Origin: DATBGZ01 sp963803115
Lineage (GTDB): Bacteria; Actinomycetota; Actinomycetes; Mycobacteriales; Micromonosporaceae
Direction: 5' to 3'
Assembly: GCA_963803115.1 (NCBI GenBank)
Contig: CAWDLN010000006.1
Coordinates: forward strand, 390,168-454,167
Length of the DNA stretch: 64,000 bases
Positions 17,043 through 25,600 of the stretch are shown here, piece by piece. The notes beneath the pieces are model-generated. The model made no database searches and was not told where the DNA came from. It saw only the letters and a list, made by a program, of their open reading frames with translations. Within the stretch, counting starts at the first letter, position 1. Each line of letters starts with the position of its first letter. A program made the translations under genes and the position numbers.

Positions 17043-17071
17043 GTGGCACTGCGTTGCGCGCTCGATAGGAT
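17043..17071 (+). promoter_or_regulatory. Possible promoter upstream of the intron and guaA
   Basis: TAGGAT (17066-17071) is a good actinobacterial -10. GTGGCA lies 17 bp upstream as a weak -35. It ends 10 bp before the intron 5' boundary, so it may be the original guaA promoter, now separated from guaA by the intron. Confidence 0.4.
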
Positions 17072-17548
17072 CGCCGGCATGGTGCGTCCTGGAAGCTGGT
17101 TCAGGCCAGCGGGTGTGAGTCCCGTCCGGGTAGGTACCGGAGCGCCCGGTAGCAGGCCCCGGTTCGTCGTCGAGAGGTGGCGGGCTGAGCGGGGTGTCAA
17201 GAGCCTCTTTGGAGGGAGCAAGCACGCGGGCCGTAGCGTTAAGCGAACCCTGCAGCCTCGTCAGATCCACAACGGGAGAGCCGAGCCGCTCATGTCACGG
17301 CGAAGGCCATGTCCTGCCGGGCCCTGTTCCGGGGTCAGCTCGTCGGGTCTCCTCGGGGTATGGGGGGTGGCACGTGTGCACGGTCTGGGCTCGGAACAGG
17401 AGAGACCCGTCTGCCTGGCCTGCGTCGGGCAAAGACCGGACGTATAAGCCGATGGTGAAATCGTTCGGAGGGCAGCGGGAGTCCGAGGGGGTCGTAGTAC
17501 CGCTGATCGGCGTGCAACATAACGCGCCGGGAGGGAAGGGCCCTCACT

Positions 17549-18962
17549 TTGATCATGCTTGTGGAAGAGGGTAAGCGTCAGGGCATGACCGGGACCGCCC
17601 GGTCCAACAACCCCGGCGGGTCTTCGCCCGTCGATCCCGGCCGGCGGCTGGTGTTGCCGGATTCGGGGAAGGTGCGAGAACTTCAACGCAAGCTATGGGC
17701 TGCGGCCAAGCAGTCCGCGGAGCGGCGTTTCCACGCCCTGTATGACCGTGTCCACAGGGGTGACGTCTTGTGGGAGGCGTGGCGGCGGGTGCTCGCTAAT
17801 CGGGGTGCGGCCGGGGTGGATCGGATCACCCTGGCGAGGTGGAGGAGTACGGGGTTGAGCGGATGCTCGACGAGTTGTCCCGTGACCTTCGCGCAGGGTC
17901 CTACCGTCCGGCGCCGGTGCGTCGGGTGGAGATCCCGAAACCAGATGGCGGTAGGCGGCCGTTGGGCATTCCCACCGTCCGTGACCGGGTGGCCCAGCAG
18001 GCGGCCAAGCTGGTGCTGGAACCGATTTTCGAGGCCGACTTTCTGCCGGTGTCGTATGGGTTTCGGCCGAAGCGGTCAGCGACGCAGGCGATGGAGCGGG
18101 TCCGTAAGGGCTTCATCGAGGGCTGCACGTTCGTCGTCGGAGTTCGACATCCGTAACTTCTTCAACGAGATCGACCATGCCAGGTTGATGGAGTTGGTGG
18201 GGCGGCGGGTGTCGGATCGGCGGGTGCTCAAGCTGGTCCGGTTGTGGCTGCAGGCGGGAGTGATGGTGGACGGGAGTGTGCAGCGGACGGTCGCTGGCAC
18301 GCCGCAGGGTGGGGTGATCTCCCCGTTGCTGTCCAACATCTACCTGGACGTCCTGGACACCGAACTGTCTGCGCGGGGCGTGGGCGAGTTGGTGCGCTAC
18401 GCCGATGACGGCGTGGTGTTGTGCCGCAGCCAGCGGCAGGCCCAGGCGGCCCTCGAAGCGGTCGGGGAGATCCTGGCTGAGTCTGGGGTTGCGACTGCAT
18501 CCGGACAAGACCCGGATCGTAGATCTCAGGGAAGGCCGGGAAGGGTTCGACTTCCTCGGCTGCCACTTCAGAGCCCGCATGTCGGGGCGGTTGTGGGAGC
18601 AGCGGCGGGTGCGCCGCTACTACCTGCACCGTTGGCCCTCGCAGAAGGCGATGAAGCGGCTGCGCGAGAAGGTCAAGGCCCGCACGGGTCGGAACCGAGT
18701 CGGGGTGAAGGACATTCGACGTGATCATCGAGGACCTGAACCCGATCCTGCGCGGCTGGGGCAACTACTTCCGCACCGGCAACGCCGCCAACAAGTTCGG
18801 CCAGATCGACGACTACGTGGTCCGCAAGCTTCGCACCCTGCTGATCAAGAAGCGGGGACGCAACCTGCGAGCGGGACAGTCCGACCTCTGGACGAACGAA
18901 TGGTTCACGAGCTGGGCCTGTACCGGTTGCGTGGCACCATCCGATATCCGAAGACCGCGTAG
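17549..18962 (+). pseudogene. ltrA: Group II intron reverse transcriptase/maturase, frameshifted
   Basis: All expected blocks of a group II intron-encoded protein are present but spread over three frames. These are the N-terminal KVRELQRKLWAAAKQ, the RT core with GFRPKRSA and FDIRNFFNEIDHARL, the catalytic RYADDGVVLC, domain X (NPILRGWGNYFRTGN) and the C-terminal GLYRLRGTIRYPKT. I count five frame changes: near 17838 (one G lost), 18140 (one G gained), 18490 (one base gained), 18715 and 18905 (one G lost). No HNH endonuclease follows. The translation start is ATG 17549 or 17585. It cannot make a functional maturase as written. Confidence 0.9.
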
Positions 18963-18984
18963 CACAGCCAAGAAGATCATCGGT

Positions 18985-19018
18985 AAGCCGTGTGCGGGAA
19001 AACCGCACGCACGGAATT
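18985..19018 (+). ncRNA. Group II intron domain V
   Basis: 34 nt folding as AGCCGTGTGCGG, a GAAA-type loop, CCGCACGCACGG. The AGC triad, the two-base bulge and the GNRA loop are the catalytic signature of domain V. The stem is intact, so the ribozyme core itself is not obviously decayed. Confidence 0.9.
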
Positions 19019-19070
19019 GAAAGGGGGATGGGGAAACGGATCCGCAAGGACACCGCGCCCCTGACTACCA

Positions 19071-20621
19071 ATGAACTCGCCGCGTCCGGTGCTCGTCGTC
19101 GACTTCGGCGCCCAGTACGCCCAGCTCATCGCGCGCCGGGTGCGGGAGGCCCGGGTTTATTCGGAGATCGTCCCGCATTCGATGCCAGTGGCGGAGATGC
19201 TGGCGCGGGATCCGGCCGCGATCGTGCTCTCCGGCGGACCATCGAGCGTGTACGAGGCCGGGGCGCCACAAGTGGATTCCGCTCTGTTCGAGACCGAGGT
19301 TCCGGTCTTCGGCATCTGCTATGGATTCCAGGCGATGGCCCGGGCACTCGGCGGTGAGGTGGCGCACACCGGACAGCGGGAGTTTGGCGCGACCAGACTC
19401 GCGATCGTGGAGCCGGGGACGCTCCTGCGTGAGCTCCCGCCGGAACAGACGGTTTGGATGAGCCACGGCGACTGCGTCACCGTCGCGCCGGCCGGCTTCA
19501 CTGTCACCGCCCGCAGCGAGCGGGCGCCGGTCGCGGCGTTCGAGGACGTTTCCCGCAAACGCGCCGGTGTGCAGTTCCACCCCGAGGTCGCGCACACGCC
19601 GCACGGGCAGCGGATGCTCGAACGCTTTCTGCACGACATCGCCGGCATCGCACCGACATGGACCGCCGCCGGCATCATCGACGAGCAGATCGCCGCCGTT
19701 CGCGAGGCGGTCGGTGACGCGCAGGTGATCTGTGGTCTGTCCGGGGGTGTGGACTCGGCGGTTGCGGCGGCATTGGTCCATCGGGCGGTTGGGGACCAGC
19801 TCACGTGTGTCTTCGTGGACCACGGACTGCTCCGTGCGGGTGAGGCGGAGCAGGTCGAGAAGGACTACGTCGCGGCGACGGGCATCCGGCTGCACGTGGT
19901 TGACGCGGCCGACCGGTTCCTCTCGGCTCTCGAAGGAGTGACCGAGCCGGAGCAGAAGCGGAAGATCATCGGTCGCGAGTTCATCCGGGTCTTCGAGGCG
20001 GCTGCTCGGGAGATCGACGTCGAGCGCCGCGTCGAGTTCCTCGTACAGGGAACGCTCTACCCAGACGTAGTGGAGTCTGGTGGCGGCACCGGCACCGCGA
20101 ACATCAAGTCCCACCACAACGTGGCCGGCCTTCCGGACGACCTCCAGTTCCGGCTCATCGAGCCGCTGCGGACCCTCTTCAAGGACGAGGTACGGGCGCT
20201 CGGCACCGAGCTCGGCCTGCCCGAGGAGATGGTGTGGCGGCACCCCTTCCCGGGGCCGGGCTTGGCGATCCGCGTCATCGGCGAGGTCACCCGGCACCGG
20301 CTCGATGTGCTTCGGGCCGCCGACAAGATCGCCCGGGACGAGCTCGCCGCATCGGGCCTGTCCCGCGGAGTGTGGCAGTTCCCGGTGGTACTGCTGGCCG
20401 ATGTACGCAGTGTCGGAGTCCAAGGCGATGGCCGAACATATGGCCACCCCGCCGTGCTGCGACCAGTGTCCAGTGAGGACGCGATGACCGCTGACTGGTC
20501 ACGCCTGCCGCATGAGCTGATCGCCCGAATCTCCACCCGGATCACCAACGAGGTGCCCGAGATCAACCGAGTGGTGCTGGACGTGACCAGCAAGCCGCCC
20601 GGCACCATCGAGTGGGAATAG
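19071..20621 (+). CDS. guaA: GMP synthase (glutamine-hydrolysing)
   Basis: A 516-residue GMP synthetase, converting XMP to GMP with glutamine and ATP. The class I glutaminase domain has the nucleophile Cys83 in FGICYGFQAM and its His-Glu pair in QFHPEV. The ATP-pyrophosphatase domain has the P-loop SGGVDS (about 224-229), and the C-terminal dimerisation domain ends KPPGTIEWE. The sequence is intact and full length. The ATG lies only 2 bp after the proposed 3' end of a group II intron, so its native leader is interrupted. The next gene, a prepilin peptidase, starts within its last codons. Confidence 0.97.
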   Translation: MNSPRPVLVVDFGAQYAQLIARRVREARVYSEIVPHSMPVAEMLARDPAAIVLSGGPSSVYEAGAPQVDSALFETEVPVFGICYGFQAMARALGGEVAHTGQREFGATRLAIVEPGTLLRELPPEQTVWMSHGDCVTVAPAGFTVTARSERAPVAAFEDVSRKRAGVQFHPEVAHTPHGQRMLERFLHDIAGIAPTWTAAGIIDEQIAAVREAVGDAQVICGLSGGVDSAVAAALVHRAVGDQLTCVFVDHGLLRAGEAEQVEKDYVAATGIRLHVVDAADRFLSALEGVTEPEQKRKIIGREFIRVFEAAAREIDVERRVEFLVQGTLYPDVVESGGGTGTANIKSHHNVAGLPDDLQFRLIEPLRTLFKDEVRALGTELGLPEEMVWRHPFPGPGLAIRVIGEVTRHRLDVLRAADKIARDELAASGLSRGVWQFPVVLLADVRSVGVQGDGRTYGHPAVLRPVSSEDAMTADWSRLPHELIARISTRITNEVPEINRVVLDVTSKPPGTIEWE

Positions 20622-21331
20622 TTCTCACCGCCGCGGTCTGCGGCTTCGCCCTTGGTGCGCTGCTGCCGCTGCCGGTCTATCGACTCAGCGTGCCGTTTGG
20701 CGAGTCACCGCGCGGGACATGCGACCACTGCGGGCGGCCGCTGCCCGGGCTTGGGTTGCCGGCCGGATGCCCAGGATGTCGTCGGCGCCTGGGACCGTGG
20801 TGGTGGGCTACCGCAACGGTCGCTGGGGCTGCGAGCGCGGTGCTCGCGCTTGCTCTTGGGTCGGAGCCGGCGCTTGCCATCTTTGTGGCGCTCGCCGTAC
20901 TCGGCACCGGTCTCGGGGCGATCGACATCGCCTGCCATCGACTCCCGACTGTTGTCGTGGTTCCAGCGATCGGCGCGGCCACGCTCTCCTTGTTAGCGCT
21001 CGCAATCGGCACCGGCGGGTGGGGACCGTTCGGCCGCGCACTCCTCGGCGGGGCGGTGTTGGGCCTGGTCTTCGAGCTGCTCTACCTTGTCCCGGGCGGA
21101 AACCTCGGGTACGGCGACGTCCGGCTGGCCGTCCTGCTTGGACTCTTCCTCGGCTGGCTGGGATGGCGGGAGGTGATCTGGGGTGCTCTGTTGCCATGGC
21201 TCATCAACGGTCCGGTCGTACTGGCGCTTCTGTCGCTTCGCCGGGTCGGCCGCAAGTCGCGGCTGCCCTTCGGTCCCGCCATGCTCGCCGGCGCCCTCGC
21301 CGCAGTCGTAGTCGTATCCGCACTCGGCTAG
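20612..21331 (+). CDS. tadV: Type IV prepilin peptidase (A24 aspartic protease)
   Basis: A 239-residue integral membrane protein that would cleave the leader of pre-pilins and, in many members, methylate the new N terminus. It has a cytoplasmic zinc-type loop with two CxxC pairs (CDHC at residues ~37-40 and CPGC at ~53-56), then several membrane helices. The catalytic aspartates are Asp105 (AIDIACHRLP) and Asp169 in the GxGD motif GYGDVRL. Retention of the CxxC domain is notable, since many Tad-locus peptidases have only the short protease domain. The GTG start overlaps guaA by 10 bp. It heads the pilus locus. Confidence 0.9.
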   Translation: MGIVLTAAVCGFALGALLPLPVYRLSVPFGESPRGTCDHCGRPLPGLGLPAGCPGCRRRLGPWWWATATVAGAASAVLALALGSEPALAIFVALAVLGTGLGAIDIACHRLPTVVVVPAIGAATLSLLALAIGTGGWGPFGRALLGGAVLGLVFELLYLVPGGNLGYGDVRLAVLLGLFLGWLGWREVIWGALLPWLINGPVVLALLSLRRVGRKSRLPFGPAMLAGALAAVVVVSALG

Positions 21332-21663
21332 GGACATAAGTCGCGCGATCAATTGAAACGCCGAGGATACGCCAGTAGGATCATGTGACACTCCGTCTCT
21401 TAGGAGACAACTGTCCATGCTGGAGAGTTCTCTGGCGTAGGATGTCGCCGTCGCCTCGGGTTCCGGCGGCGTGCCTAACGTCGGGCTCCTCATCCACAAC
21501 GGCGCTCATCGTGAAGACTTCGCGCGGAAACACCTCACTGTCTCGGCGTGTCGGAACGCGGACACACAAGTTGATCAGGGCACGGACGTGTGGCGCCAGA
21601 CTTCCACGACCCAACACCCTTACCGTGCTGGACAGCACGGAGAATCCAGAAAAGAGGACCACA
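21332..21663 (+). promoter_or_regulatory. Leader region of the Flp/Tad locus
   Basis: 332 bp without a supported gene. It contains short dyads, GTCTC-TTAG-GAGAC at 21395-21408 and CTGGAGAGTTCTCTGG just after, and an AGAGGA ribosome-binding site about 8 bp before the pilin GTG. A pilin promoter must lie here or further upstream, since pilin is usually the most abundant product, but no clear -35/-10 pair stands out. Confidence 0.4.
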
Positions 21664-21894
21664 GTGAACAACCTCGTGAACCTCGTGCGTCGCCTAGGTA
21701 AGCGACGCGACGACGGCGCCTCGGCCGTCGAGTACGGTCTGCTTGTTGCGCTGATCGCGGTCATCATTGCGGGTGCGGTCGCCGCGCTCGGGATAGCCCT
21801 CAACAACCAGATCGGCAGCGCTGCCGCGTGTGTCGGGTCGGCGGACGTGAGCAACGCCTGCCCGGCCGGTGCGGGCGCCGGCGGAGGCAACTGA
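21664..21894 (+). CDS. flp: Flp/Fap-type pilin
   Basis: A 76-residue pilin precursor. A basic leader (VNNLVNLVRRLGKRRDD) ends at GASAVEYGLLVALIAVIIAG, where the prepilin peptidase is expected to cut after Gly so that the mature protein begins at Ala/Ser with Glu5 and Tyr6 (the Flp Glu-Tyr motif). One hydrophobic helix of about 22 residues follows, then a tail with two cysteines and a Gly/Ala-rich end. The GTG is preceded by AGAGGA. It would be the major subunit of the Tad pilus built by the downstream genes. Confidence 0.9.
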   Translation: MNNLVNLVRRLGKRRDDGASAVEYGLLVALIAVIIAGAVAALGIALNNQIGSAAACVGSADVSNACPAGAGAGGGN

Positions 21895-21902
21895 CCCGCC
21901 CG

Positions 21903-22055
21903 GTGTTGCGGCGACGCGACGATGATGGTGCCAGCGGCGTGGAGTATGCCCTCCTTGTTGGCTTCATCGCCGTGATCGCCGCGGCCGGGATCCTCGCGCT
22001 CGGGCTGTTCGTGCTTGATTTGATCGAACAAGGAAGGGATGCAGTCCCAACGTGA
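21903..22055 (+). CDS. Second Flp-type small pilin
   Basis: A 50-residue protein with the same layout as the gene 8 bp upstream: a short basic leader (VLRRRDDD), then GASGVEYALLVGFIAVIAAA with the Flp Glu-Tyr pair and one hydrophobic helix, and a very short tail (LIEQGRDAVPT). It is probably a minor or alternative pilin. GTG 21903 and TTG 21906 are both possible starts. Its last codon overlaps the TadE-like gene by 4 bp. Confidence 0.8.
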   Translation: MLRRRDDDGASGVEYALLVGFIAVIAAAGILALGLFVLDLIEQGRDAVPT

Positions 22056-22450
22056 CGAGCAGGAGTCGCTCCGGTGGGGACCAGGGCTCGGCTGCGGTCG
22101 AGTTTGTCCTGGTCCTCCCCGTGCTGCTGCTCATATTGTTCGCGATCGTCGACTTTGGACGGTTGTTGAACGCGAAGATCGTGCTGTCGCAAGCCGCCCA
22201 CGAGGGTGCGCGGGCCGCCGCGGTCGCCGATGACTCGGCGGCGGTGGAGACCGTCAATCGGATCGTTGGTGGCCTGGCCGACCACATGGATGACCCAAGC
22301 ATCAGCGGATGCGAGGCCGGGCTCGGCTCCGACTCGACGGTGACACTGACGTATCACTTCGCATACGTGACGCCGCTGGCTGTGTTTGGCAACTTCGGCG
22401 GCAGCGACGGCACAACGCTCACCGCGACGGCGGTAGTGCCATGTCTCTAA
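22052..22450 (+). CDS. tadE: TadE-like pseudopilin
   Basis: A 132-residue TadE-family protein. The N-terminal GSAAVEFVLVLPVLLLILFAIVD is the pseudopilin-like cleavage and membrane motif with conserved Glu and Phe, followed by FGRLLNAKIVLSQAAHEGARAAAV, typical of TadE/TadF. The C-terminal domain is exported and has two cysteines. Prepilin peptidase is expected to process it. The GTG start overlaps the preceding pilin by 4 bp, and the next gene starts inside its end. Confidence 0.9.
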   Translation: MTSRSRSGGDQGSAAVEFVLVLPVLLLILFAIVDFGRLLNAKIVLSQAAHEGARAAAVADDSAAVETVNRIVGGLADHMDDPSISGCEAGLGSDSTVTLTYHFAYVTPLAVFGNFGGSDGTTLTATAVVPCL

Positions 22451-23589
22451 TGCGCACAGTCGTGCGGTCGACCTGGCGTCGCCCCGATGACCGAGGTGCG
22501 GTAGCGACGGTCTTTTCCTTGCTGCTGGGCGGCGGCGTGCTGCTCGGTGTGATGGCACTCGTCGTCGATGTGGGCCAGATCTACGTCGAGCGAGACGAGT
22601 TACAAAGCGGAGCCGATTCGGCCGCGCTGGCCGTTGCCAAGGCCTGCGCCACCGAGGTCACTGAATGCGACACCCTCGACGGGGTGCGTGACCTTGCTCA
22701 GCGATACGCCGACGACAACGCACACGACGGGGTGAGCGAACTGGCCGAGGTGTGCGGCTGGCTGCCGGGCGTACTGCCCGAGTGCGGCCCAAGTCCGGCC
22801 AACCTCACCGCCTGCATCGGCGCGCCGCCGGCCAACACCGAATATGTCGAGGTGCGCCTGAGCACGCGATTGCCCGACGGTCGGCTGGTGCTCCCGCCCC
22901 TGTTCGCGCAGGCGATGTCCGGCGGCTTTGACGGCGTCTCCGTTGGCGCCTGTGCCCGCGCCACCTGGACTCCGGACCTGACGATTCTGGCGGCCACTAT
23001 CTCCATCTGTGAGTTCGACGATGCCACCGACAACGGCAGCCGGTTCGGCGACGCGGCGGACCTTCAGGCCAGCGACGAGTATCTGATTGAGTTCTGGGAG
23101 GGCTCGCACTCCCAATGCCTCAACAGCCCCGAGTCGCCATGGCAGCAGCCCGGCGAAGCTGGGTTCCTTGATGGTGGCGGATCGAACTGCCAGATCGGGG
23201 TCACCAACGACGGCATCGTCAGTGGCGACTTCATTCAGTTCATACCGTTCGCGCTCGCGCCGAGTAGCTGTGAGGATCGCATCCGGCAGGCGCGGGCGAA
23301 CGGCGACATCGTCTACCTTCCCGTCCACGACGCACGCTCCGGGCCCGACGTCGATCCGGAGTTCCGCCACGTCTTCGTCGCCCCGTTCCTCGTGACTGGA
23401 TTCCAGCTGGGCGCGCCGCCGCAGGCCGATCCGCCATATGACGGCGAGGCGCACCGCGCGCCGTCGATCCTTACCAACGAGCATCCCTGTGATGCCATTT
23501 ACCACCGCTGCGTCTCGGGCGTCTTTGTCGGTGCGCCGATCCCGATCGCCGACCTCGACGGCACAGCCCACATTCGACTGATCGGCTAA
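22441..23589 (+). CDS. tadG: TadG-like pilus assembly protein
   Basis: A 382-residue protein with an N-terminal DRGAVATVFSLLLGGGVLLG segment, one membrane helix and a large exported domain. YVERDELQSGADSAALAVA is the conserved start of the TadG/TadE-like N-terminal region (Putative Flp pilus-assembly). The rest is acidic, with many cysteines (about 14), so it is probably disulphide-bonded outside the cell membrane. It overlaps tadE by 10 bp. TadG proteins are thought to anchor or link the pilus to the envelope. Confidence 0.85.
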   Translation: MSLMRTVVRSTWRRPDDRGAVATVFSLLLGGGVLLGVMALVVDVGQIYVERDELQSGADSAALAVAKACATEVTECDTLDGVRDLAQRYADDNAHDGVSELAEVCGWLPGVLPECGPSPANLTACIGAPPANTEYVEVRLSTRLPDGRLVLPPLFAQAMSGGFDGVSVGACARATWTPDLTILAATISICEFDDATDNGSRFGDAADLQASDEYLIEFWEGSHSQCLNSPESPWQQPGEAGFLDGGGSNCQIGVTNDGIVSGDFIQFIPFALAPSSCEDRIRQARANGDIVYLPVHDARSGPDVDPEFRHVFVAPFLVTGFQLGAPPQADPPYDGEAHRAPSILTNEHPCDAIYHRCVSGVFVGAPIPIADLDGTAHIRLIG

Positions 23590-23627
23590 CCCATGCGGTT
23601 AGCGCCTCGAGCCTAGGAAGACCTGAC

Positions 23628-24389
23628 ATGACACGACGGATTCTCGCCATCGCCATCGCGATCGTGCTGGCCACGCTCGGCACCGCTGGCGGTCTGTACC
23701 TCGTCCTGAGCGCGGACAGCCGTGCGCAGAGCCGGATCACCAACCCGATCACGGTTGCGATCGCCGCCGTCCGCATCCCGGTCGGCACGAGCGGAGCAAA
23801 GATCCGCGCCGATGAGATGGTGCGGCTGGTGAAGATGCCGAAGGACTCGGTCCCGGACGACGCCATGCCCGAGATCAGCGTCGAGCAGGACAAGCTCGTG
23901 ATCACATCAAACATCGAAGCCGGCCAGATTCTGCTACGAGCCAACTTTGGTGAGCAGAGCACGGTCACCAGCGGGCTGCCGCTGCCCGCGGGCAAGATGG
24001 CCGTGACGGTAGAGACCGGTGCACCGGAACAGGTGGCCGGCTACGTCCAGCGCGGCTCCCAGGTCGTCATCTTCATCACCTACGCCGTGGTCCAGCCCAA
24101 CGGTACGAAGACGAATATCGAGCGGACCCGGGTGCTACTGCCGCGGGTGGAGGTGTTGGCCGTCGGCACATACCAACAAGCCCGAACGAGTACGAGTGCG
24201 AGTACGGCGACGCGAGCCGCCTCGCTGTTGGTGACCCTGGCAGTCTCGCAGGAGGAAGCGGAACGGCTGATCGAAGGACGCAGCCATGGCACCCTGTATC
24301 TGGGTCTGCTGACCGACTCCGTGCAGGTTGCACCGGGGTCCGGCGTGGACAACACCGACGGCGGCGGGGGCAGCCCCCTCTTTCCGTAA
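23628..24389 (+). CDS. cpaB: CpaB/RcpC pilus assembly protein
   Basis: A 253-residue protein with one N-terminal membrane helix (residues ~5-28) and a SAF-type domain (ITVAIAAVRIPVGTSGAKIRADEMVRL, in part), followed by a RcpC/CpaB core (GKMAVTVETGAPEQVAGYVQRGSQV). In Tad systems CpaB is a periplasmic or exported accessory protein. It is 38 bp after tadG and 31 bp before cpaE. Its sequence is intact and of normal length. Confidence 0.88.
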   Translation: MTRRILAIAIAIVLATLGTAGGLYLVLSADSRAQSRITNPITVAIAAVRIPVGTSGAKIRADEMVRLVKMPKDSVPDDAMPEISVEQDKLVITSNIEAGQILLRANFGEQSTVTSGLPLPAGKMAVTVETGAPEQVAGYVQRGSQVVIFITYAVVQPNGTKTNIERTRVLLPRVEVLAVGTYQQARTSTSASTATRAASLLVTLAVSQEEAERLIEGRSHGTLYLGLLTDSVQVAPGSGVDNTDGGGGSPLFP

Positions 24390-24420
24390 TCCCAGCGCGA
24401 CGCAGTTGGAGAGAACTCCC

Positions 24421-25596
24421 ATGACGCTCCTGTTCGAGCCACATCGGCGCGACGCACAGCAATTCGCCGTGCTGCTCGGCAGCGATGTCCGCACGGCGAT
24501 GTCCGCGGCCGACCTCGCCACGATGCTGCGCCAGAATCCGACCGAGATGCTGGCCGTTCTCGGACCCGGCGTCGATCTCGAGGACGCCCTGGCCGTGGCG
24601 GCCGAGTATCGCGTGTCGCGTCCCGCGATGGGTGTCGTTCTCTTGCGCGAGAGGCTCGACGTCGGTCTGCTCGGCGAGGCGATTCGGTCCGGCGTGCGTG
24701 AGGTCGTGGCGGCCAACGACCCGGCCGGCTTGCTCGCGGCCTGCGCTCGCTCGCTCGAGGTCTCCCGTCAAATGGGACCGGTGAACATCCGGCGCACCGG
24801 CGGCTCCGAGTTCGACGCCAGGGTGATCACCGTCTTCGCGGCCAAAGGTGGCTGCGGTAAGACCACCTTGGCGACGAACATAGCGGTGGCCCTGGCGGCC
24901 GGCGGGGCCCGGAGGGTCGGCCTGATCGACCTCGACCTTGCCTTCGGCGACGTCGCCATCATGCTGCAGCTGGTGCCGGAGCGGAGCATCGCCGAGGCGG
25001 TCGGTCTGGGTGACCAACTGGATGAGACCTCGGTACGGGCTCTGATCACCCCGTATGCGCCCGGCCTTGACACGCTCCTCGCACCGGCCGGACCCGCGGA
25101 GGCGGAGCGGGTCTCACAGGGCCTCGTGGCCGACGTCCTTCGCATCGCGCGTGGCATGTTCGACTTCCTCGTCGTCGACACGCCCCCACAGTTCACCGAT
25201 CACGTGCTGACGGCGCTGGACGCGTCGCACGTGCATGTGCTGCTCACGACGCCGGACATCCCGTCGCTGAAGAACCTGCGCATCACATTGGACACTTTCG
25301 ATCTCCTCGATCTGCCGAAGGAGAGCCGCGTCGTGCTATTGAACCGGGCCGATGCGAAGGTCGGCCTCACGGCCGCCGACATCGAGCGCGTCATTCGGGT
25401 GCCCATCATGGCGCACGTGCCATCCAGCCGGGACGTTCCCGTCTCCATCAATCGCGGGGTTCCGATCATGGTCGACAACCCGCAACACCCCGTGAGCAAG
25501 GCGATCCGAGACTTTTCGCTCGGCCGTCTTACCGGCCCGACCATCGGCGAACCGGCCTTCCGTGGGCTGCGCGCACTGCTGAATAAGGTCCGGTGA
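24421..25596 (+). CDS. cpaE: CpaE/TadZ MinD-like ATPase
   Basis: A 391-residue protein with an N-terminal receiver-like, probably non-phosphorylated domain (1-125) and a C-terminal ParA/MinD ATPase. The deviant Walker A is FAAKGGCGKTTLATN (about 140-153), and LIDLDLAFGDVAIML and VVDTPPQF supply the other nucleotide motifs. TadZ proteins localise the pilus machine at the pole. The ATG at 24421 was chosen because it gives the MTLLFEPHRRD start; the frame stays open to 24328 inside cpaB. cpaF starts 5 bp later. Confidence 0.92.
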   Translation: MTLLFEPHRRDAQQFAVLLGSDVRTAMSAADLATMLRQNPTEMLAVLGPGVDLEDALAVAAEYRVSRPAMGVVLLRERLDVGLLGEAIRSGVREVVAANDPAGLLAACARSLEVSRQMGPVNIRRTGGSEFDARVITVFAAKGGCGKTTLATNIAVALAAGGARRVGLIDLDLAFGDVAIMLQLVPERSIAEAVGLGDQLDETSVRALITPYAPGLDTLLAPAGPAEAERVSQGLVADVLRIARGMFDFLVVDTPPQFTDHVLTALDASHVHVLLTTPDIPSLKNLRITLDTFDLLDLPKESRVVLLNRADAKVGLTAADIERVIRVPIMAHVPSSRDVPVSINRGVPIMVDNPQHPVSKAIRDFSLGRLTGPTIGEPAFRGLRALLNKVR

Positions 25597-25600
25597 CATC

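Larger units (their letters stand above)
17082..19068 (+). mobile_element. Group II intron in the guaA leader
   Basis: The element begins GTGCG (17082), the group II 5' consensus. It has about 470 bp of structured 5' RNA, an internal reverse-transcriptase reading frame, domain V at 18985-19018 and a domain VI stem (GGGG 19023-19026 with CCCC 19058-19061) followed by CTGACTAC ending about 19068. The six bases before the boundary, GGCATG (17076-17081), pair with CATGTC at 17291 and again at 17309 (one G-U), a plausible IBS1/EBS1 match that supports the 5' end. The 3' end is uncertain by a few bases. guaA begins at 19071. Confidence 0.88.

Noticed and set aside
19065..20447. A 460-codon reverse frame
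   Set aside because: Antisense to guaA; no motifs.
21395..21408. Dyad GTCTC-TTAG-GAGAC as a pilin operator
   Set aside because: Five-base arms are too short to separate from chance in 332 bp.
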